Shown piece after piece: positions 6,541 through 8,592 of a stretch of DNA of 8,592 bases; within the stretch, counting starts at the first letter, position 1, and each line of letters begins with the position of its first letter. A program made the position numbers and the translations under genes. This stretch comes from an uncultured Desulfotignum sp. (GTDB lineage: Bacteria; Desulfobacterota; Desulfobacteria; Desulfobacterales; Desulfobacteraceae), in the NCBI GenBank assembly GCA_937951975.1, contig CALGAJ010000323.1:1-8592 (forward strand), written 5' to 3'. Under the pieces are notes generated by a model. That model had not been told where the DNA came from, made no database searches, and saw nothing but the letters and a program-made list of their open reading frames with translations.

Positions 6541-7361
6541 AACTTTTAGGATTTGTCGTTATCTGTCTGACCGGCGGATTGCTGATATACGGCACCATGG
6601 ATCTGCCGAACTGGGGAGATCCCGCATCTCCGGCATCCACCCATCTGTCGGATTACTACATTGAAAATATCGTGGAAGAAACCCAGGTGCCCAACCTGGT
6701 CACAGCCGTGCTGGCGGACTACAGAGGGTATGACACCATGTTCGAGACCGCAGTGGTATTCTGTGCCGGACTGGCCTGCTTTCTGCTGCTCAGGGATTTC
6801 CGGCCCGGGAAAAACCGGTACTACCGGCACATCCCCACCGGGGTCATGCTGCATTTCAAGAATCCGGATACCCGGATGATACCGGGAAATGAATTCGAAC
6901 ACATGGACAAGGACTGGGTCCCCTCGGACATCATCATCAAGACGGTGTGCCGGATTCTGATCCCTTTTATTCAGATTTATGCACTGTATGTGGTGGCCCA
7001 CGGAGATTTTTCTCCCGGCGGCGGATTCCAGGGCGGCGTGATCTTCGGATCCAGCCTGATTCTCATGGCCATCTCCTATAACTTGAGAACCCTGATGAAA
7101 CGGGTGACGGAAAAATTTTTGTCCATTTTTGCCGCCACAGGGGTTCTGATCTATGTGGGACTCGGGGTGCTGGCCATGATCATGGGGGGGCAGTTTCTGG
7201 ATTATGGGATGCTGGCGCCGCTGGTACCCTGGGATCCCGGCCATATCCGGGCATTGGGCATGCTGGGGGTGGAAATCGGCGTGGGTATTGCCGTGATGGC
7301 GGTGATGGTGATCATTTACGTGAATATCGTGTCCGAAGGCAGACATGATGAAGGACTTTAG
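6537..7361 (+). CDS. mrpB: MbhE-MrpB fusion, Mrp/Mnh antiporter subunit B
   Basis: A 274-residue membrane protein made of two family blocks. Residues about 1-90 match MbhE: one helix (3-20), a polar loop, the signature VLADYRGYDTMFET (58-71, with Glu70) and a second helix (about 70-88). In Bacillus this block is the extreme C-terminus of MrpA. Residues about 130-265 are MnhB/MrpB with four helices and the hallmark HGDFSPGGGFQGG (SPGGGFQGG at 159-167). A linker of about 40 polar residues joins them. MrpB alone is usually about 140 residues, so the extra length is explained by the fusion. Translation starts at TTG 6537, overlapping the previous stop and backed by AGGAGGAG; no better ATG lies before the first helix. 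It is a core membrane piece linking the small subunits to the antiporter-like subunits. The next gene begins 9 nt later. Confidence 0.93.
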   Translation: MKLLGFVVICLTGGLLIYGTMDLPNWGDPASPASTHLSDYYIENIVEETQVPNLVTAVLADYRGYDTMFETAVVFCAGLACFLLLRDFRPGKNRYYRHIPTGVMLHFKNPDTRMIPGNEFEHMDKDWVPSDIIIKTVCRILIPFIQIYALYVVAHGDFSPGGGFQGGVIFGSSLILMAISYNLRTLMKRVTEKFLSIFAATGVLIYVGLGVLAMIMGGQFLDYGMLAPLVPWDPGHIRALGMLGVEIGVGIAVMAVMVIIYVNIVSEGRHDEGL

Positions 7362-7370
7362 GAGAGTCTC

Positions 7371-7766
7371 ATGAATGAACTTCTGGCGCTGATTGTGGCC
7401 AAATACAATTTCTGGCTGTATATCGTTCTCATGATGATCGGCCTGTATGCCATGATCGCCAAAAACAATCTGATGAAGAAACTGGTGGGCATGAACATTT
7501 TTCAGACCGCTATTATTCTGTTTTATGTGTCCATCGGATACAAGCACGGGGCCACACTTCCCATCATTCAGGGAGGCCATGGCCCCCACGATGCCGTGAT
7601 CCATGCAGCGGATTATATCAATCCGCTGCCCCATGTGCTCATGCTCACCGCCATTGTGGTGTCCGTGGCCACGTTCGGGGTGGCCATGGCGCTGTGCGTA
7701 AAGATCTATCAGAAATATCAGACCCTGGAAGAAGATGAACTCAGAATACGCTTATCGGAAAAATAA
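7371..7766 (+). CDS. mrpC: Mrp/Mnh cation:proton antiporter subunit C (NuoK-like)
   Basis: A 131-residue protein with three membrane helices (about 14-30, 36-56 and 90-112), homologous to NuoK of complex I and MbhG. The family motif NPLPHVLMLTAIVVSVAT starts at Asn84; DPLPQALVLTAIVI is the common form. The loop between helices 2 and 3 (about 58-82) is rich in Gly and His (QGGHGPHDAVIH), somewhat longer than in many MrpC proteins and facing one side of the membrane. AGGAGAG at 7360-7366 sets the ATG at 7371 and overlaps the mrpB stop. It ends 3 nt before mrpD. Confidence 0.95.
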   Translation: MNELLALIVAKYNFWLYIVLMMIGLYAMIAKNNLMKKLVGMNIFQTAIILFYVSIGYKHGATLPIIQGGHGPHDAVIHAADYINPLPHVLMLTAIVVSVATFGVAMALCVKIYQKYQTLEEDELRIRLSEK

Positions 7767-7769
7767 TCC

Positions 7770-8592
7770 ATGGACAACATGCCGGCAATAATTATACTGG
7801 CCCCGCTTCTGGGGGCATTTTTTTCGGGCCTGGCCGCCTGGATCCAGAAACCGCTTTCCTATTACATCGCCCTGGCTGCCACAGCTGTTTCCAGTCTGGC
7901 GGCAGTGGGTGTGTTCAAACAGGTGCTTTCCGCAGGCACATGGCAATACCGCATGGCCGGGTGGGCCCCGCCCATGGGGATTGAACTCAGAATCGATCTG
8001 CTCAATGCCATGGTTCTGGTCCTGATATCGGGCATTGCATGTGTGAATCTGGTGGCCAGTGTCAAAAATGTGGATCAGGAAATACCGGATCGGGCCCCCT
8101 CATTTTATGTCATATACCAGTTGTTTGTGGTGGGCCTTTTAGGGGTAACGGCCACAGGCGATCTGTTCAACCTGTATGTGCTTATCGAGATCACCTCGCT
8201 GACCTCATATACCATGATTGCCTTAGGGGACAAAGACCGGTCACATCTGGCGGCTCTGAACTATATCTTCATCGGCGTCATTGGCGCATCTTTTTATCTT
8301 CTGGGAGTCGGATACCTGTACATCACCACCGGATCTTTGAACATGGCGGATGTGGCAATCCTGCTCAAGGACATCCAGGGATCCACTGCAGTGCTGACCG
8401 CCTTTATCCTGTGTATTTTAGGTGTGTGGATCAAGATGGCCCTGTTTCCGCTGCACGTATGGCTGCCCAATGCGTATGCATACGCACCGGTGGGGTTTGC
8501 CCGGGTGGTGGCGCCGTTGATGACCAAAGTGATGGTATATGTCATGGTGCGGCTCATGGTCACGGTGTTCGGACTGGAATATATTTTCAACA
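7770..8592 (+). CDS. mrpD: Mrp/Mnh cation:proton antiporter subunit D, 3'-truncated by window edge
   Basis: From ATG 7770 the frame is open to the window end: 274 codons of an antiporter-like subunit of usually about 490-500 residues. It belongs to the NuoL/M/N family (Proton_antipo_M; MbhH in Mbh). Key residues are present: Glu140 in NLYVLIEITSLTSY (the TM5 glutamate needed for transport), Lys222 in WIKMALFPLHVWLPNAY (the TM7 lysine), His229 in the same motif and Lys253 in MTKV (TM8). About seven or eight hydrophobic helices are visible. After LPNAYAYAP the usual small-residue stretch (S-x-V-S-A-x-L) is replaced by VGFARVVAPLMTKV. It starts 3 nt after mrpC; an in-frame ATG at 7779 is an alternative start. 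It forms one of the proton/cation channels of the complex. The rest of the gene, and any mrpA core, lie outside the window. Confidence 0.95.
   Translation, partial: MDNMPAIIILAPLLGAFFSGLAAWIQKPLSYYIALAATAVSSLAAVGVFKQVLSAGTWQYRMAGWAPPMGIELRIDLLNAMVLVLISGIACVNLVASVKNVDQEIPDRAPSFYVIYQLFVVGLLGVTATGDLFNLYVLIEITSLTSYTMIALGDKDRSHLAALNYIFIGVIGASFYLLGVGYLYITTGSLNMADVAILLKDIQGSTAVLTAFILCILGVWIKMALFPLHVWLPNAYAYAPVGFARVVAPLMTKVMVYVMVRLMVTVFGLEYIFN

Noticed and set aside
6546..7634. Open frame of 362 codons on the minus strand, opposite mrpB and mrpC
   Set aside because: His- and Gln-rich low-information translation, antisense to two well-recognised membrane proteins; a shadow.
1..8592. CRISPR array, IS element, phage, toxin-antitoxin or defence system
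   Set aside because: No spaced direct repeats, transposase, integrase or known defence domains were seen; nearly all of the window is accounted for by the two clusters.

Overview
The window carries two same-strand gene clusters and reads as the chromosome of a Gram-negative anaerobe. The most likely source is a sulfate-reducing member of the Desulfobacterota (Desulfobacteraceae, Desulfotignum/Desulfobacter-like). That is an inference from protein style: the first PAS domain, the AHYVKN-type kinase, and the split Mrp/Mbh gene set. Base composition is moderate, codon use looks even throughout, and I see no mobile element, tRNA, rRNA or CRISPR array. All ten genes point right, and the first and last are cut by the window edges.

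Left half (1-5038), a signalling cluster: a PAS-PAS histidine kinase (cut on the left), a hybrid protein with an N-terminal receiver followed by PAS and a kinase core, a stand-alone receiver, a two-domain universal stress protein, and a second stand-alone receiver with a short basic tail. Gaps are 8 to 66 nt, so co-transcription is likely. Nothing here has a DNA-binding or c-di-GMP output domain. The visible genes can pass phosphate among two kinases and three receivers, but the end effector is not in view. The hybrid kinase has an unusual H-box in which the residue after the phospho-histidine is Tyr, not an acid.

A 106-nt AT-rich spacer (5039-5144) separates the clusters. It holds a perfect 16-bp A/T palindrome and a consensus -35 hexamer without a convincing -10.

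Right half (5145-8592), a cation/proton antiporter operon of Mrp/Mnh type: mrpE, mrpF, mrpG, a small MbhD-like protein (DUF4040), an MbhE-MrpB fusion, mrpC and the first 274 codons of mrpD. Several junctions overlap or nearly touch, so the genes are translationally coupled. What is a single C-terminal region of MrpA in Bacillus-type Mrp is here spread over a separate MbhD protein and the N-terminus of MrpB. The order E-F-G-MbhD-MbhE/B-C-D matches the antiporter module of archaeal membrane-bound hydrogenase (Mbh). Whether this is a free Na+/H+ antiporter or part of a larger redox-driven complex depends on genes to the right of the window. The large MrpA core (NuoL-like) subunit is not seen.

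A working idea, not shown by the sequence, is that the signalling cluster senses redox, energy or ion stress and is functionally tied to the antiporter beside it.
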